Part shown: positions 1 to 9,243 of the stretch, one piece after another
How the letters are laid out: each line of letters begins with the position of its first letter
Position numbering within the stretch: position 1 is the first letter of the stretch
From: Flavobacteriaceae bacterium
GTDB lineage: Bacteria > Bacteroidota > Bacteroidia > Flavobacteriales > Flavobacteriaceae
Length of the DNA stretch: 64,000 bases
Assembly: GCA_022425945.1 (NCBI GenBank)
Contig: JAKMEK010000038.1
Location: 1-64,000, forward strand
Reading direction: 5' to 3'
The notes under the pieces: model-generated
The model's database searches: none
What the model saw: only the letters and a program-made list of their open reading frames with translations
Told to the model about the DNA's origin: nothing
Made by a program: the position numbers and the translations under genes

Positions 1-14
1 AGTATTTGCTAACA

Positions 15-22
15 TATATTTG
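15..22 (+). promoter_or_regulatory. putative Bacteroidota -7 box TATATTTG upstream of porin
   Basis: matches TAnnTTTG, 33 nt before the ATG at 56. Confidence 0.45.
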
Positions 23-27
23 CGCTA

Positions 28-50
28 TTATTTTAATTTAATCTAAATAA
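28..50. promoter_or_regulatory. 23-bp imperfect palindrome (putative operator, copy 1)
   Basis: TTATTTTAATTTAATCTAAATAA; arms match at 9/11 positions; 21/23 identical to 1233-1255. Confidence 0.55.
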
Positions 51-55
51 GGACA

Positions 56-1231
56 ATGACACGAGTTTATATTACTAGTTTATTTATTTCCATTGGATGT
101 GTTTTTTTACACGCCCAAACAACGACTAAGCCAACAGATTCCTTAATTGCAGCACAGCAAATTAATGGATATCAGCGAATTTTAAATAATTTGAGTGGTA
201 TTCCTCAAGGGGTCACCATTGGTGGTTATGGTGAAGTCTTGTACAACCAACCAACAAACTTAAATGGCGAATTGGATGTGCAGCGTTTGGTGATGCTTTT
301 TGGGTATAAATTCGATGATCGTGTACAGTTTGTTACTGAAATTGAATTTGAGCATGTGAAAGAGGTGTATGTTGAACAGGCTTTTGTCAACTATTCTGTC
401 GCAAATGGGCTCAATATTCGCGCAGGTTTGATGTTGGTGCCCATGGGAATTGTAGCCGAGTTCCATGAACCGACTACTTTCAATGGCGTAGAACGTCCGA
501 GTATGGATAAATATATTGTTCCCACAACTTGGAGAGAAATTGGAATTGGTGTAGCCGGTAGGGTAGATGCCCTAAGTTTGCGTTATCAAGCGTACTTGTT
601 CAATGGATTCTTGTCGCACGATGGTGAAGAAGGTAGATTAAAAGGGAGCTCTGGACTACGTGGTGGGCGACAGAAAGGTGCTGAGTCGGTTGTAGATCAA
701 TTCAATCTTTCGGCAAAGCTCGATTATTATGGTATTCCTAACCTTCGTCTCGGTTTGGCAGGTTACGCCGGTCGAACTCAAGCAGTAGATGGTCAGAATC
801 AAATTCCCGGGAGTGATATTGGGGTAGCCATGTTGGGCTTGGATGTACGTTTTAAATGGCAGAATCTCTCCGCTCGCGGACAATTTGTTCACGCAAACCT
901 TACTGATGCCGATGCGTATAACACCCTCACTGGTCGTGATCTTGGAAGCGAATTAGGTGGTTTTTATGTAGAAACTGCCTACAATCTTTTACCCATAGTA
1001 AACCGTCAACGCCTAGATGCATTTGTCCGTTACGAATCCTATGACACCCATAAGAGTGTCGGGTCATCAATCGCGAGAAATGCAGCTTTTGATCGTGAAG
1101 AATGGACACTAGGATTGAGTTATCATATGTCTGTAGGCACAGTCTTTAAGGTTGATTATCAGTCGAAAAGGACAGCAGTTGCCGATTCTCAATATGGTCA
1201 GTTCAACGTTGGAGTAGGGGTATGGTTTTAA
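56..1231 (+). CDS. outer membrane porin-like beta-barrel protein
   Basis: signal peptide, amphipathic beta-strand pattern, terminal aromatic (GVGVWF). Confidence 0.75.
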   Translation: MTRVYITSLFISIGCVFLHAQTTTKPTDSLIAAQQINGYQRILNNLSGIPQGVTIGGYGEVLYNQPTNLNGELDVQRLVMLFGYKFDDRVQFVTEIEFEHVKEVYVEQAFVNYSVANGLNIRAGLMLVPMGIVAEFHEPTTFNGVERPSMDKYIVPTTWREIGIGVAGRVDALSLRYQAYLFNGFLSHDGEEGRLKGSSGLRGGRQKGAESVVDQFNLSAKLDYYGIPNLRLGLAGYAGRTQAVDGQNQIPGSDIGVAMLGLDVRFKWQNLSARGQFVHANLTDADAYNTLTGRDLGSELGGFYVETAYNLLPIVNRQRLDAFVRYESYDTHKSVGSSIARNAAFDREEWTLGLSYHMSVGTVFKVDYQSKRTAVADSQYGQFNVGVGVWF

Positions 1232-1232
1232 T

Positions 1233-1255
1233 TTATTTAAAATTAATCTAAATAA
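1233..1255. promoter_or_regulatory. 23-bp imperfect palindrome (putative operator, copy 2)
   Basis: TTATTTAAAATTAATCTAAATAA; same geometry and same right arm as 28-50. Confidence 0.55.
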
Positions 1256-1257
1256 AA

Positions 1258-1289
1258 TTTGGTACATAACTGAAGGTAAAATATATTTG
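1258..1289 (+). promoter_or_regulatory. putative promoter TTTG-N20-TATATTTG
   Basis: -33 TTTG at 1258-1261 and -7 TATATTTG at 1282-1289, upstream of ATG 1306. Confidence 0.6.
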
Positions 1290-1305
1290 TAAAGAATTTA
1301 AACAA

Positions 1306-1842
1306 ATGCCAAAAGCAACCTCTTTAACGCTCGTACTTTTAGGAATGTTTTTCCTTTCTTTCGGCTTACCAATGCATGAAAATGCTTTGGCCAAGCGCAT
1401 CGAGAAAAAAATCAATAAAGAGATTACCGCAGTGTTTTCTATCGATAGCTACACCTTGGTAGAAGCAAGTATTCAGATTGATCAAAGTCCATATTTATTG
1501 TCACACAACATTCGTAAAATCAATGTAGACGGACAATTGGCAGGCTATGCCTTCACGGGTACAGCACCAAGCAAAACAGATTCATTCGACTATCTAATCC
1601 TGTTCGATCCTTCATTTACTATCAAGAAGGCTACTGTTTTGGTTTACCGTGAGGATTATGGCGGTGAAATTGCCAGTAAGCGATGGCTCTCCCAATTTGT
1701 GAAAAAGCAAGCAGCCAGTTTTGTCTACGGTGATACCATCAGTGCAATTTCTGGAGCTACCATTTCGGTTCAATCCATGACTGCTTCTGTCAACCACGTG
1801 TTTTCTTCCCTAAAGCAAGTAAAATCTAGCGTTGGTCAGTAA
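1306..1842 (+). CDS. FMN-binding domain protein
   Basis: signal/TM N-terminus and SGATISVQSMTASV, typical of covalent FMN-binding domains. Confidence 0.75.
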   Translation: MPKATSLTLVLLGMFFLSFGLPMHENALAKRIEKKINKEITAVFSIDSYTLVEASIQIDQSPYLLSHNIRKINVDGQLAGYAFTGTAPSKTDSFDYLILFDPSFTIKKATVLVYREDYGGEIASKRWLSQFVKKQAASFVYGDTISAISGATISVQSMTASVNHVFSSLKQVKSSVGQ

Positions 1843-2342
1843 TGGAACCCACCTTTCTACTGCGTAACTTTTCAAAACCTTTCAAAAGTTTTCTTTTTGC
1901 TTTCCTCTTCGTGCTCAGTGTAGGCTACTTTACGGGCTTATCTTTTGTAGCCCAAACCAACAGCAATCAGCCAGCAGGTATTGTGGAAAATTACAACGGA
2001 AATGAAAATAGTGAAGAAGTTTCTGTGATGAAATTTAAAAAGGGGCAACGGGAAATGCTTACCATAATACATACCCATGTACTCTCCATTGGCTTTATCT
2101 TTGCGCTACTCGGGCTACTTGTTTGGGGTACGCAAATCTCCACCAAATGGAAAACTTTTTTAACCATTGAGCCATTTTGTTCCATCATTTTTACCTTTGG
2201 AGGAATTTATTTGATTTGGCTAGAATATACGTCAATGGCCTATGTTGTAATGATTTCTGGTCTATTAATGACGTTTAGTTTCTTGGCCGGACTAGTGGTT
2301 ATTTGCCGCGCTTTAATTAAATCGCCAATTGCGTCCCATTAA
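1842..2342 (+). CDS. multi-TM membrane protein, coupled (TAATG) to the FMN-binding gene
   Basis: four hydrophobic segments; 1-nt overlap with upstream stop. Confidence 0.55.
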   Translation: MEPTFLLRNFSKPFKSFLFAFLFVLSVGYFTGLSFVAQTNSNQPAGIVENYNGNENSEEVSVMKFKKGQREMLTIIHTHVLSIGFIFALLGLLVWGTQISTKWKTFLTIEPFCSIIFTFGGIYLIWLEYTSMAYVVMISGLLMTFSFLAGLVVICRALIKSPIASH

Positions 2343-2356
2343 TGGTTGAAATGTTG

Positions 2357-2364
2357 TAAATTTG
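2357..2364 (+). promoter_or_regulatory. putative -7 box TAAATTTG for guaB
   Basis: TAnnTTTG match 28 nt upstream of ATG. Confidence 0.45.
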
Positions 2365-2391
2365 CTCGCAACTAATTCTTAAGTAGTTGCC

Positions 2392-3864
2392 ATGAACAAT
2401 CACTCCGATAAATTTTTAGAACAAGGTCTTACATACGACGACGTATTGCTTGTTCCCGCCTATTCAGAAGTATTGCCTAGAGACGTAAAACTCAATACTA
2501 AATTCACCCGTAACATCAGTTTAAACATCCCCATTATATCAGCGGCGATGGATACTGTTACCGAAAGTCAAATGGCCATCGCTATGGCCAGAGAAGGGGG
2601 GATTGGCGTACTGCATAAGAACATGACCATTGCTGCACAGGCAGATAAGGTACGCATGGTCAAACGCGCAGAATCCGGTATGATACTCGATCCTGTTACC
2701 CTTAGCCAAGAAGCTACAGTAGGAGATGCTAAAGAAAACATGTCACGCTATAAGATTGGTGGAATTCCGATAGTAGATTCAATGGGTAAACTCAATGGAA
2801 TAGTTACGAATAGAGATTTACGTTTTGAAAAAGATCTATTGCGCCCCATTACCGAAGTGATGACATCTGAGAATTTAATTACAGTAACCCAAGGTACTTC
2901 TCTTGCAGAAGCCGAAGGTATACTTCAGCAACATAAAATTGAAAAGCTACCCGTGGTGGATGATCAATATCAATTGGTGGGTTTAATTACCTTTAGAGAC
3001 ATCACCAAGCATACCGACAAGCCCATTGCAAATAAAGATTCTTATGGGCGACTACGAGTGGCTGCAGCTGTAGGGGTCACGGGAGATGTTATCGAACGTA
3101 CAAGAGCGCTGGTTGAGGTAGGAGTAGATGCTATTGTCATTGATACGGCACATGGTCATACAAAAGGTGTAGTAACCGTTCTTAAAGAAGTAAAAAAGAA
3201 TTTCCCTCAGCTTGATGTCGTCGTTGGAAACATAGCCACTGCTGCTGCTGCTAAATATTTAGTAGAAAACGGAGCAGATGCCGTAAAGGTAGGAATAGGG
3301 CCTGGGTCAATTTGTACAACACGTATCATTGCAGGGGTTGGTTATCCTCAGCTTTCAGCTGTTTTAGCGGTTGCCAATGCCATCAAAGGGAGCGGTGTGC
3401 CTGTAATTGCTGACGGAGGAATTCGTTACACGGGTGATATTCCAAAAGCCATTGCGGCCGGTGCAGATTCGGTGATGCTTGGATCACTGCTCGCAGGGAC
3501 CAAAGAATCTCCAGGAGAAACCATCATATACGAAGGAAGAAAATTTAAGTCCTACAGAGGAATGGGGTCAGTAGAAGCCATGAAGAAAGGAAGTAAAGAT
3601 CGCTACTTTCAGGATGTAGAAGATGATATTAAAAAGCTTGTTCCTGAGGGCATTGTGGGGCGTGTACCTTACAAAGGTGATTTGTACGAAAGTATTCATC
3701 AGTTTATCGGTGGTTTACGCGCAGGAATGGGGTATTGCGGAACCTCTTCGATTGAGGAGGTGAAAGCGAAAGCTCAGTTTGTACAAATTACGGCTGCTGG
3801 AATCCGCGAAAGTCATCCGCACAATATACAAATCACCAAAGAGGCGCCAAATTATAGTCGTTAA
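2392..3864 (+). CDS. guaB: IMP dehydrogenase
   Basis: full-length: [20 protein letters not shown] pair, [17 protein letters not shown] catalytic loop. Confidence 0.97.
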   Translation: MNNHSDKFLEQGLTYDDVLLVPAYSEVLPRDVKLNTKFTRNISLNIPIISAAMDTVTESQMAIAMAREGGIGVLHKNMTIAAQADKVRMVKRAESGMILDPVTLSQEATVGDAKENMSRYKIGGIPIVDSMGKLNGIVTNRDLRFEKDLLRPITEVMTSENLITVTQGTSLAEAEGILQQHKIEKLPVVDDQYQLVGLITFRDITKHTDKPIANKDSYGRLRVAAAVGVTGDVIERTRALVEVGVDAIVIDTAHGHTKGVVTVLKEVKKNFPQLDVVVGNIATAAAAKYLVENGADAVKVGIGPGSICTTRIIAGVGYPQLSAVLAVANAIKGSGVPVIADGGIRYTGDIPKAIAAGADSVMLGSLLAGTKESPGETIIYEGRKFKSYRGMGSVEAMKKGSKDRYFQDVEDDIKKLVPEGIVGRVPYKGDLYESIHQFIGGLRAGMGYCGTSSIEEVKAKAQFVQITAAGIRESHPHNIQITKEAPNYSR

Positions 3865-3882
3865 AGTTTAGGATTGAAAGGT

Positions 3883-4224
3883 TTATCGAGCTACAAATTT
3901 GAATAGCTTTACCTGACCTTGAGTCTCTATACGCACTATGTACATTGTTCGTAATTCGAGGCTAATGTTACGCTGAAAATTATAAAGGTCTACTTGGTTA
4001 AATGATGCAACTTCGTTGCCAATAATACTGTAGATTTTTACGTTTCCGGAACCTGTCATGCCTTTGATGCTAAATACACCATTTTTATAAATTATGTTGA
4101 CAATTGTTGCGTAATCAGAAGTGTAATTAGTTGAGTTTATGGGGGAGGAAGGCATATTCCCCAACAAGCTGTTTGGAGTTAAAAGAATGGTTACCGAGAA
4201 AAATAGCAGTAAGCGTTGTTTCAT
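3883..4224 (-). CDS. short secreted protein resembling a stand-alone T9SS C-terminal sorting domain
   Basis: signal peptide, then NGVFSIKGMTGSGNVKIYSIIGNEV...MYIVRIETQGQVKLFKFVAR, like Por-secretion tails. Confidence 0.55.
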   Translation of the reverse strand: MKQRLLLFFSVTILLTPNSLLGNMPSSPINSTNYTSDYATIVNIIYKNGVFSIKGMTGSGNVKIYSIIGNEVASFNQVDLYNFQRNISLELRTMYIVRIETQGQVKLFKFVAR

Positions 4225-4426
4225 TCTCTAATATATGATCACAATTTAGTGTTTTAATTGTTAATAAAAAAATATTTATAAACAATTAAAGCGCTGTTAA
4301 ACAGTCATTTATGTATTTTATTAATAAATCACTGCCTAGTTTTGTTAATAAGACACAATAATTTTGTTTTTTTTCGTTTAAAAGTAATCATTCAAATCAC
4401 CATCTTTAACCAAATCTTTGCATCAA

Positions 4427-5281
4427 ATGAAATTACAAATTATTTTTAGTGGGATTGTTTTGAGTTGGCTATCGACCTGTAATCAATGGACAAGTGTTGA
4501 CCAAGATGTCGTTGTTGCACGCGTTGGAAGTCACTATTTGTATTTATCAGACATTGAGGAACAACTGCCAATGGTCGTTTCAAAGGAGGATAGTATTTTG
4601 CTAGCGCAAAGCACCATCAATACTTGGGCAAAAAAACATTTGTTGTATGATCAAGCTGTTTTTAATCTAGAACAATCTTCTCAAGAAGAACTCAATGCAT
4701 TGGTCGAAGATTATCGTCTCGACTTATGGGCAACAACTTACAAAGAATCGCTGGTCAAATCGGTAATAGATACCATGGTAGATCCCACGTTAATGAGGGC
4801 ATATTACACGAAAAATAAATATAATTTCAAGCTCAAAGAAGACGTGCTGCAGGCGCGTGTAATTGGACTTTCTAGCTCAGCTTCTAATCTGGATGAAGTG
4901 AAAGAGCATTTTCAATTAAATCAAGAAGAAGACAAGCGTTATCTGGATTCTTTGCGTATACAATTTTCGTCTTATCAAAACAATGACTCTATTTGGTTTA
5001 CTAAGCATTCTTTTCAGCAGCGATTTCCAGAAATCCCTTTGTTGAGTTTTGATAATTATTTAAAAAAATCACAATTTTTCTTCATTGAAGATTCATTCGA
5101 AGTATATTTGCTCTGGGTATCTGAGTATCGATTAAGAAATGAAAACGCACCCTATCAGTTGGTAGAAAATACCATTCGTAAAATCGTTTTCAACCAATCC
5201 AAGTTAGAGTTCATTAAACAATTTGACCAAGAAATTTTACAAGATGCAATACAAGCCAACAAGTTTGAAATATATCGTTAA
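4427..5281 (+). CDS. PpiC/SurA-like lipoprotein
   Basis: SWLSTC lipobox-like start, VVVARVGSHYLYLSDIEEQLP; adjacent to surA-like gene. Confidence 0.65.
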   Translation: MKLQIIFSGIVLSWLSTCNQWTSVDQDVVVARVGSHYLYLSDIEEQLPMVVSKEDSILLAQSTINTWAKKHLLYDQAVFNLEQSSQEELNALVEDYRLDLWATTYKESLVKSVIDTMVDPTLMRAYYTKNKYNFKLKEDVLQARVIGLSSSASNLDEVKEHFQLNQEEDKRYLDSLRIQFSSYQNNDSIWFTKHSFQQRFPEIPLLSFDNYLKKSQFFFIEDSFEVYLLWVSEYRLRNENAPYQLVENTIRKIVFNQSKLEFIKQFDQEILQDAIQANKFEIYR

Positions 5282-6632
5282 TCTATGTTTGTTCTTGACG
5301 ACCTTATTAGGTTTCGCTCAAGGACCCAAGGCAGACACTCAAGGACGCATTAAATTAGACGGTGTAATCTCTGTCGTTGGTGACTATGTAATTTTAGATT
5401 CAGACATAGACAAGACCCTGACCGATATGGAGTCACAGGGAATTTCAACAAAAGGAGTTACACGCTGTGAATTATTGGGAAAGTTGATGGAAGATAAGCT
5501 CTATGCGCATCATGCCATACAGGATAGTCTGGAAGTTTCTGATGCAGAGGTGTATTCATATGTTGATCAAAGTATTGATTATTTCACACAGCAGTTAGGA
5601 AGTTTAGAAAAAGTACTAGAATTCTATAATAAAACAGATGAACTTTCCTTCCGTGAAGAATTGTTTGAAATTAATAAAGTGCAGAAGTTATCTCAATTGA
5701 TGCAGGCCGATATTATTGAAAAAGTAGAAATCACACCAGAAGAGGTGCGTGATTTTTTTGAATCCATTCCAAAAGAAGATTTACCTGTTTTTGGAACTGA
5801 ATTAGAGATCGCACAAATCGTTATTGAACCGGCCGTAAAAGAAGAAGAACGAAAGCGTATTATCGCCCAATTGGATGGTTTTAAAAATGATGTAGAGGAG
5901 AAGGGGTTGAGTTTTGCTTCCAAAGCAATCTTGTACTCTCAGGATCCTGGATCACGTTCTAGCGGAGGGAAATATACTCTGCATAGAAAGCGTCCAAGAA
6001 TGGCCAAAGAGTTTAGAAATATGGCTTTTAGTTTAGAGGCAGGAGAGGTTTCTTCTCCTTTTAAAACAGAATTTGGATGGCATATTTTAACTGTTGATGA
6101 AATTCGGGGACAAGAAATTGACATACGGCACATTTTATTAATGCCACAGGTTGATGCAGAAACATTGAACAAAAGTAAGGCACTCCTAGATTCCATTCGG
6201 GTCCGTATTTTGGACGAAGAGATCACCTTTGAAAGTGCAGCCTATAATTTTTCATATGAAAAAGAAACCAGGAATAATGGAGGTAAAATAGTCAATCCTG
6301 TCACTGGCGATACCCGTTTTGAATTAACCAAAATGGATCCTGAATTGTACAACCAAGTGAAAAGTCTTAAAGAAGGCGAAATTTCACTCCCTTTATTAGA
6401 AGAAGATAGAGGAGGAGCAAAGAAGTATAAGATTCTTAAAGTGGTTAACCGCTACGAAGAACATGAAGCAGATTACTCTAAAGACTTTACCAAAATAAAG
6501 GACTTAGCACTACGTGACAAACAAGTACGCACTGTAAAGAAGTGGATCAAAGAAAAAATTGAAGATACTTTTGTGAGCGTAAATAAGTCATTTCGCGAAT
6601 GCGAGTTCTCCAACAATTGGATGAAACAATAA
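5244..6632 (+). CDS. surA: peptidylprolyl isomerase SurA-like
   Basis: signal peptide, two rotamase-like segments (LEIAQIVIEP..., DIRHILLMP...); ORF track starts at an upstream TTG, ATG is at 5244. Confidence 0.8.
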   Translation: MQYKPTSLKYIVNLCLFLTTLLGFAQGPKADTQGRIKLDGVISVVGDYVILDSDIDKTLTDMESQGISTKGVTRCELLGKLMEDKLYAHHAIQDSLEVSDAEVYSYVDQSIDYFTQQLGSLEKVLEFYNKTDELSFREELFEINKVQKLSQLMQADIIEKVEITPEEVRDFFESIPKEDLPVFGTELEIAQIVIEPAVKEEERKRIIAQLDGFKNDVEEKGLSFASKAILYSQDPGSRSSGGKYTLHRKRPRMAKEFRNMAFSLEAGEVSSPFKTEFGWHILTVDEIRGQEIDIRHILLMPQVDAETLNKSKALLDSIRVRILDEEITFESAAYNFSYEKETRNNGGKIVNPVTGDTRFELTKMDPELYNQVKSLKEGEISLPLLEEDRGGAKKYKILKVVNRYEEHEADYSKDFTKIKDLALRDKQVRTVKKWIKEKIEDTFVSVNKSFRECEFSNNWMKQ

Positions 6633-6635
6633 AAA

Positions 6636-7082
6636 TTACTTAAAATATTTTAAGGGAACCCATAGCATTCCGAAACATTCTCCGCCGTTTTTGTGTATGT
6701 TTTTGTGATGCATTTTGTGTGCACGACGTAAACCTTTCGCGTATTTGCTGCTTGAATTACGGAATAATTTAAAACGTTGGTGTATGAAAATGTCATGAAC
6801 CAAAAAATAGGTCATGCCATAGGTGAAAATACCAGCGGCCATAGGAAAACCCGCCCAGAAGCCATATTCCCCCCATAGTACCATTAAGCTCATGCTAACG
6901 GCTGCATAGAAGATGAAAAATAAATCATTGCGCTCAAACCAAGAATCATGGTCCTTTTTGTGGTGGTCTTTATGCCATGACCACAAAAAACCATGCATAA
7001 TGTATTTGTGTGAAAACCAAGCCATAAACTCCATGAATAAAAAAGTGGCTAAATAGGTTAAAAACCAATAGAAAACTTCCAT
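6636..7082 (-). CDS. crtZ: beta-carotene hydroxylase (fatty acid hydroxylase superfamily)
   Basis: His clusters HKYIMHG, HKDHHKKDH, HDIFIHQR, HKMHHKN. Confidence 0.88.
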   Translation of the reverse strand: MEVFYWFLTYLATFLFMEFMAWFSHKYIMHGFLWSWHKDHHKKDHDSWFERNDLFFIFYAAVSMSLMVLWGEYGFWAGFPMAAGIFTYGMTYFLVHDIFIHQRFKLFRNSSSKYAKGLRRAHKMHHKNIHKNGGECFGMLWVPLKYFK

Positions 7083-7087
7083 ATAAA

Positions 7088-7927
7088 TTATAAAAGATTA
7101 AATCTGTAATTTACGTAAGATCGGGCTAAAACCCCCATTTTTTCATAATTTGGAACTCTAATACGTGCAGATGCAATCGCAACTGAGGGCGTTTTTTTAA
7201 GTTTCTTCAAGAGCTTAGAATAGTATTTGTAGGCAGTGTACACTCCAAAACGTGCTGCATTTGGTAGTTGAAAGATACCGTCTAATCCTTTTTCAAAATC
7301 AGCTTCGATTTCACTAATAATTGCCATTTTGTTTTCTTCCGAAAATTCTTTCAGGTTGATGTTGGGAAAATATGAGCGGCTCAATCCCTCAAAATCATCT
7401 TTGAGGTCCCGTAAAAAGTTAACTTTTTGAAAGGCAGATCCCAAGGCCATTGCTGAGTCTTTTAAATGTAAATATGCTTCGTTGTCACCATTGACAAACA
7501 CCTTTAAACACATAAGACCAACAACATCTGCTGAGCCGTAGATGTAGGCTTTATAATCTTCATCAGTTAAATATGTTTTTTTAGATAAATCCCAACGCAT
7601 ACTTCGCATAAAGGCGTTAACCAAAGTACGATCAATCGAATATTTGTGAAAACTATGTTGAAAAGCGTTTAAGATTGGGTTTAAACTAATTTTTTGCTCA
7701 ATAGCTAAGTTTAAGTCTTCTTCAAAACGATTGAATAATTCTTCTTTAGGATAATCATGAAAACTATCTACAATCTCATCCGCAAAACGAACAAAGCCAT
7801 AGATGTTATAAATGTCGCTTCTAATAGAAGTATCTAACATTTTTGTCGCTAAAGAGAAGGAGGTGCTGTACGATTCTGTAACCTCTTTACTGCATTGATA
7901 TGACACTTGATCAAACAACTTTTTCAT
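7088..7927 (-). CDS. crtB: phytoene synthase
   Basis: YGFVRFADEIVD and QKVNFLRDLKDD motifs. Confidence 0.92.
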   Translation of the reverse strand: MKKLFDQVSYQCSKEVTESYSTSFSLATKMLDTSIRSDIYNIYGFVRFADEIVDSFHDYPKEELFNRFEEDLNLAIEQKISLNPILNAFQHSFHKYSIDRTLVNAFMRSMRWDLSKKTYLTDEDYKAYIYGSADVVGLMCLKVFVNGDNEAYLHLKDSAMALGSAFQKVNFLRDLKDDFEGLSRSYFPNINLKEFSEENKMAIISEIEADFEKGLDGIFQLPNAARFGVYTAYKYYSKLLKKLKKTPSVAIASARIRVPNYEKMGVLARSYVNYRFNLL

Positions 7928-7946
7928 AACTAAAATAGCATATAGA

Positions 7947-7971
7947 CTAGCTCAGAACAGTTTCTGGCTAG
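7947..7971. other. intercistronic inverted repeat between merR-like gene and crtB
   Basis: CTAGC(t)CAGAA-cagt-TTCTGGCTAG: 10 bp stem with one bulge; no T-run, so not a standard terminator. Confidence 0.5.
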
Positions 7972-8001
7972 CAATTTATTCTAGGTAAAGATAGAAAAAA
8001 G

Positions 8002-8925
8002 TTAAACAAAAACATTTACATTCAGCTGCTCTTCAATAAAGGTCTCAATTTTATCATATACGTTTATTCCTTGCTCAACGAGAGATTTGTCGATATGCTT
8101 TACTTGAGGGCCAAAGATGGACAATTGATTTTCTGTACTTTCAATGAGTTCTTTGTGAAAATGTTTAACGTAGGCATTTATTTCATCTTTGTTGGGTTCA
8201 ACGGTAACATAAGTTACAAAGTGGAGGAAAGGACTGTAGCTCAAAAGTGTTTTTAGGCTCACTGTTGGTATGGATTGTCCCAATAGTATTGTTTTGTAGC
8301 CTTTGCTCAAGATGAAATAATTGATAAAAAGAATACTTAATTCGTGAATTTCATTGTCGGGTAAATACAAGACAAAGGTAGATGCATTGATCTTGGGCAT
8401 AGAATCCCGCTGCATAATTTCTGTCTGGATGTGTATTTTTTGTTTAATCAGATTCGTGATGAAATGCTCATGTGAAGGGGAGATGGCAGCTGTCTGCCAC
8501 AAAATGCCCAATCCGCTCATGAGGGGGACGAAAATGTTTAGGTAAATGAAGTTAAATTCATTTTTGGCCAATAACTCATCATAAGTTGCGTCAAACATAG
8601 TAATGTCGAAGTTGACCATTGATAACTTAAAGGCATTGATGGAAACTTGTTCTGAATTTGATTCTAAAGCAATTTCACGGACCAAAAAAGGGATTTCCTT
8701 TTCTGATAGATTAGCAATCTTGGAAATTTTAATTCCATGATTGTACAGTAATGTGATGTTGAGTAGTTTTCGTAAGCTGTCGAGAGAGTACCTACGGATG
8801 TTAGTATCCGTTCTTTCGGGTTCCAAAAGGTTATACCTTTTTTCCCAAATCCTAATGGTGTGCGCTTTAATTCCTGAGATGTTCTCAAGGTTTTTGATAC
8901 TAAAGCTGTTCTTTATCCTCTTCAT
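8002..8925 (-). CDS. MerR-family regulator with B12-binding-like C-terminus (CarH/LitR-like)
   Basis: N-terminal MerR HTH (SGIKAHTIRIWEKRYNLLEPERT); WQTAAISPSHEH fits Wx9EH; NEIHELS retains E-x-H. Confidence 0.82.
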   Translation of the reverse strand: MKRIKNSFSIKNLENISGIKAHTIRIWEKRYNLLEPERTDTNIRRYSLDSLRKLLNITLLYNHGIKISKIANLSEKEIPFLVREIALESNSEQVSINAFKLSMVNFDITMFDATYDELLAKNEFNFIYLNIFVPLMSGLGILWQTAAISPSHEHFITNLIKQKIHIQTEIMQRDSMPKINASTFVLYLPDNEIHELSILFINYFILSKGYKTILLGQSIPTVSLKTLLSYSPFLHFVTYVTVEPNKDEINAYVKHFHKELIESTENQLSIFGPQVKHIDKSLVEQGINVYDKIETFIEEQLNVNVFV

Positions 8926-8987
8926 ATGTCTACATCTATTTAAGAAAGCTTAAACAAAAGTACAAAAAAAATAATGAATATGTTTAG

Positions 8988-9073
8988 TGCGCACGAGAAG
9001 ACTCGAACTTCCACGGGATTTAACTCCCACTAGGCCCTCAACCTAGCGCGTCTACCAATTCCGCCACGTGCGC
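8988..9073 (-). tRNA. tRNA-Leu (anticodon GAG)
   Basis: 7-bp acceptor stem GCGCACG/CGTGCGC; anticodon loop TTGAGGG on stem CTAGG/CCTAG; long variable arm. Confidence 0.95.
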
Positions 9074-9084
9074 AGAGGGAGTAG

Positions 9085-9157
9085 TGACTTGGCTGGGGCT
9101 CGAACCCAGGACCCTCTCCTTAAAAGGGAGATGCTCTACCAACTGAGCTACCAAGTC
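9085..9157 (-). tRNA. tRNA-Lys (anticodon TTT)
   Basis: acceptor GACTTGG/CCAAGTC; anticodon loop CTTTTAA; T-arm GGGTTCGAGCCC. Confidence 0.96.
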
Positions 9158-9216
9158 ATTACTTTTTGAGGCTGCAAATATACGTGCAAAAATTAATTAT
9201 TCACTATCATATTGTC

Positions 9217-9224
9217 TAAATTTG
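9217..9224 (+). promoter_or_regulatory. putative -7 box TAAATTTG for aroK
   Basis: TAnnTTTG match upstream of shikimate kinase. Confidence 0.4.
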
Positions 9225-9243
9225 TAGTCACTTATTAAAACTT

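Noticed and set aside
8988-9157. tRNA-associated genomic island insertion site
   Set aside because: The tRNAs are intact and flanked by regulator and housekeeping genes; no partial tRNA 3' repeat was seen nearby.
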